Shown here piece after piece: positions 43,261-64,000 of a stretch of DNA of 64,000 bases; position 1 is the first letter of the stretch, and every line of letters begins with the position of its first letter. The notes under the pieces are model-generated. The model worked only from the letters and a program-made list of their open reading frames with translations, was not told the DNA's origin and did no database searches. Source of the stretch: Aporrectodea caliginosa (taxonomy: Eukaryota > Annelida > Clitellata > Crassiclitellata > Lumbricidae). The DNA is taken from the NCBI GenBank assembly GCA_020284085.1, contig JACEVL010000499.1:229001-293000 (forward strand). Reading direction: 5' to 3'. The translations under genes were made by a program, and so were the position numbers.

Positions 43261-43754
43261 AGCAAGTTGGCCAGCTACTGAGAAAGACTGTTGGCCAACT
43301 AATCGAAAAGCCAGGTTGCCAACTATCCAGAGAGCCAGTTAGCCCACTAATCCGAAAGACAGCTAACTAGTCAGAAAGCCAGGTAACCAAGTAGTCGAAA
43401 AACCAGTTGGCAAACTAGTCGGAAAGCCAGTTAGCCAACTAAAGAGAAGACAGTTAGCCAACTATTCAGAAATCCAGATAGGCCTAACCAACTGTGTGAA
43501 AAGTCAGTTGGACAACTATCCAGAAAGACAGTTAGCCAACTAGCCAAAAAGACAGCCAACTAGTCAGAAAGACAGCCAACTAGTCAGAAAGACAGCCAAC
43601 TAGTTAGAAAGACAGCCAACTAGTCAGAAAGCCAGATAACGGACTGACCATATAGCCAGTTATTCAAAAAATCCCAGTTGGTTTATTTGTTCTTCAGTGT
43701 TTCATTGCGGTCGAGTTCGTGGAAGTAGTAGTGTCCAATCTTTAACGATATCGT

Positions 43755-44480
43755 ATGGCTGCCAGGGCCGTTGACGTCGCCCTCCTCCTGTATCCAGGCT
43801 TGGGACGGGCATCACCGGAGTACGGGCAGTGGCGTAGTTGAGCGTGTGGCTGTGACGAGTCGTCTTCAATTCCACCTGATACACCCTCTACAGAACTTCT
43901 ACGCGATTGGAGGAGAATCGAACCCGTATTCTCCGCGTTACAAGGCGACCGCTCAAACCAATCGTATAGTGTCCCACTACAGTAACTTAAGTTATATATG
44001 CACCAAATAAATAAGTTATTAATCGTCTTTTGTGTCCCATATTTATATAGAATCCGTCGACACCGTTTTAAAGGTGTGTACAATTACCCATTCTTCGGCA
44101 AGTCACGTTTAATTAAATCGCCTACCGCGTCCCATTTTTATATAGAATCGGTCGACACCGTTTTAAAGGTGTGTACAATAAACCATTCTTCTGAGAGTCA
44201 AGGAACTCCGCCACTGTTCTCTTTCTGACAGTGCCAATCCCAAGACTTGATAAAGGAGGAGGGCGACGCTAATGATCTTTGTTACCACACAGTAGTCGTT
44301 AAACAGTAAACAAGCAAACGATGCTAAGTGTCAAATTCAATTAATAACCCCAAACGTATCCAAATTTTATATAGAATCGTTCGACACCGTTTTAAAGGTG
44401 TCTAAAGATATTGCTAGAGCCAAGTGGCTACCGTTTCCCATCCTTATATAGAATCGGTCGAAAACGTTTTAAAGGTGTCA
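43755..44480. repeat. Cluster of block A and C/D modules, mainly reversed
   Basis: Four reversed C/D modules (TATATAGAATC...GGTCGACACCGTTTTAAAGG) at about 44045, 44137, 44365 and 44440, a reversed block A at 43755 and a direct one at 44228-44306. The same modules recur at 47.9-56.5 kb. Confidence 0.6.
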
Positions 44481-44672
44481 AAACATATCGCTCTGACCAC
44501 ATGATACGAGATGAAACAATACAACACTGCGTTTCGAGACCATCGATTACAGTTACAGTGGAATACATTACATTACACAATCGATACTGTGTAACCCAAC
44601 GACTGCAACGACCCTCTCTCGAACACCCCATTGTCTGTGGATTCCTACGGGGTTGGGGTAGAGCGTTCCACG

Positions 44673-63270
<18,598 letters not shown>

Positions 63271-63490
63271 GTTTTGTCTTCACACTTTGTCTTTGAATTG
63301 TTATTGTTATTATCTTTTATACTGCGCACATCTAAGCGCAGCGCTTGCCAATCGTTTTTTACTAGAAAAGCCTTATGATCTGAAAATTTTTGAGGGAACC
63401 CTCGACCTAGAAAAACATAATTATTCTGGTATACTGTTTGTTAACAGTGATCAGGGCATTCATTCATTTATTTACTTATTCATTTATTCA

Positions 63491-63566
63491 TTTATATAAG
63501 TCCACTGAATGGATGAATGAATGAATAAATTATTCATTCATTCATCCATTCAGTGGACTTATATAG
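63491..63566. repeat. Inverted repeat of LINE tail
   Basis: TATATAAGTCCACTGAATGG at the left is mirrored by CCATTCAGTGGACTTATATA, with GAATGAAT and ATTCATTC between. The right arm continues into a reversed LINE 3' end (TATAGCGCTCCTCCAAGA). Confidence 0.75.
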
Positions 63567-63760
63567 CGCTCCTCCAAGATACCAACTCAGAGGTGCTCCC
63601 ATCCCAACTCCTTCGATAAAGAACAGTTTTCAGTTGCTTGTAAAAGGTGTATTCAGAGTCCCTAGCTATATAAGAACACGCAGATCTGAAGGAAGATTAT
63701 TCCACGTGGTCGGCCCAACCACTAAAAGGCACGACGTTACATCTCTGAAGTGCGTGAGAT
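63540..63760 (-). mobile_element. LINE 3' end
   Basis: TATAGCGCTCCTCCAAGATA, CTCAGAGGTGCTCCCATCCC and about 150 bp of decayed ORF2 end in reverse. Confidence 0.65.
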
Positions 63761-63822
63761 GAAACAAATACAGCCACATTCGTTTGAACTAATACGTTAA
63801 GAAGAAGAAGAGAAGAGCAGTC

Positions 63823-64000
63823 CCTTAAGCTAGACTTGAGGCAGCCATGGTATGAAGTGTTAGCGACTTTATTTTCTTAGCCTCGGCATATGAGGGCTGG
63901 TCTCTAGCTGACCATCACCGTCTTAACTCCCCACCAACAGTGTACGGTCAGTGTACTCATTTTAGCTGAGTTGGCTGGTGGAACAGAAATCTCGAACCAA
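63823..64000 (+). repeat. Dispersed repeat E, rightmost copy
   Basis: GGCAGCCATGGTATGAAGTG, TTAGCCTCGGCATATGAG and ACAGTGTACGGTCAGTGTAC match 51979-52180. It runs to the edge of the window. Confidence 0.65.

Larger units (their letters stand above)
41330..43670. repeat. Inverted arrays of a degenerate ~20-bp unit with unknown interior
   Basis: The left arm (41330-41600) has GGCTTTCTGGCTAGTTGGC-like units. The right arm (43262-43670) has the reverse-complement units GCCAACTAGTCAGAAAGACA. Between them are GAATTCTGA-type repeats (about 42120-42840) and a minus-strand open frame. The layout resembles a fold-back element, but no target duplication was found. Confidence 0.5.

Overview
This is animal nuclear DNA. 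Two multi-exon genes with GT-AG introns and exactly matching splice phases, plus the 5' end of a third, sit in a dense background of transposons and microsatellites. The gene content (a short ionotropic glutamate receptor, DCAF5 and rhophilin) indicates a bilaterian metazoan. The repeats (L2/CR1-like LINE 3' ends, tRNA-like SINEs, many hAT-type elements, long palindromic MITEs) suit an aquatic invertebrate. I cannot place it more finely from sequence alone; echinoderm or hemichordate is only a guess.

Layout. 1-2.4 kb: no recognisable gene. 2.4-12.4 kb, minus strand: a complete or nearly complete six-exon ionotropic glutamate receptor of about 506 residues that lacks the large amino-terminal domain. 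12.4-32 kb: intergenic, holding hAT MITEs, a MULE-like palindrome, a PIF/Harbinger-like MITE, a 3-kb AT-rich fold-back element with another nested in it, a hAT carrying a LINE reverse-transcriptase remnant, and further hATs. 32.0-38.2 kb, plus strand: the first three exons of a DCAF5-like WD40 substrate receptor of CUL4-DDB1 ubiquitin ligases. The remaining propeller exons are not visible. 39.6-43.7 kb: a 1.6-kb 13-bp minisatellite and an inverted array of degenerate 20-bp repeats. About 44.7-63.3 kb, plus strand: rhophilin (Rho effector with HR1, BRO1 and PDZ domains). Exons for the HR1 region and the start of BRO1 are present and the rest lies beyond the right edge. Its 12.7-kb intron holds a recent TTAA-flanked element, long microsatellites, a 3.9-kb element with arms of ~155-bp repeats around a decayed protein gene, and an unexplained modular repeat with promoter-like spacing.

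The three genes have no evident functional link. The most unusual content is in the mobile DNA: (i) five fold-back elements that share similar outermost bases but build their inverted repeats from different short tandem units; (ii) the 57.6-61.5 kb element; (iii) the dispersed module of a TTTAAAACG box followed about 20 bp later by a TATA-like run; (iv) a 71-bp TTAA-bounded hairpin family. One stretch (32.9-33.8 kb) looks like a sequencing or assembly error. All assignments come from reading the sequence; no database search was run.
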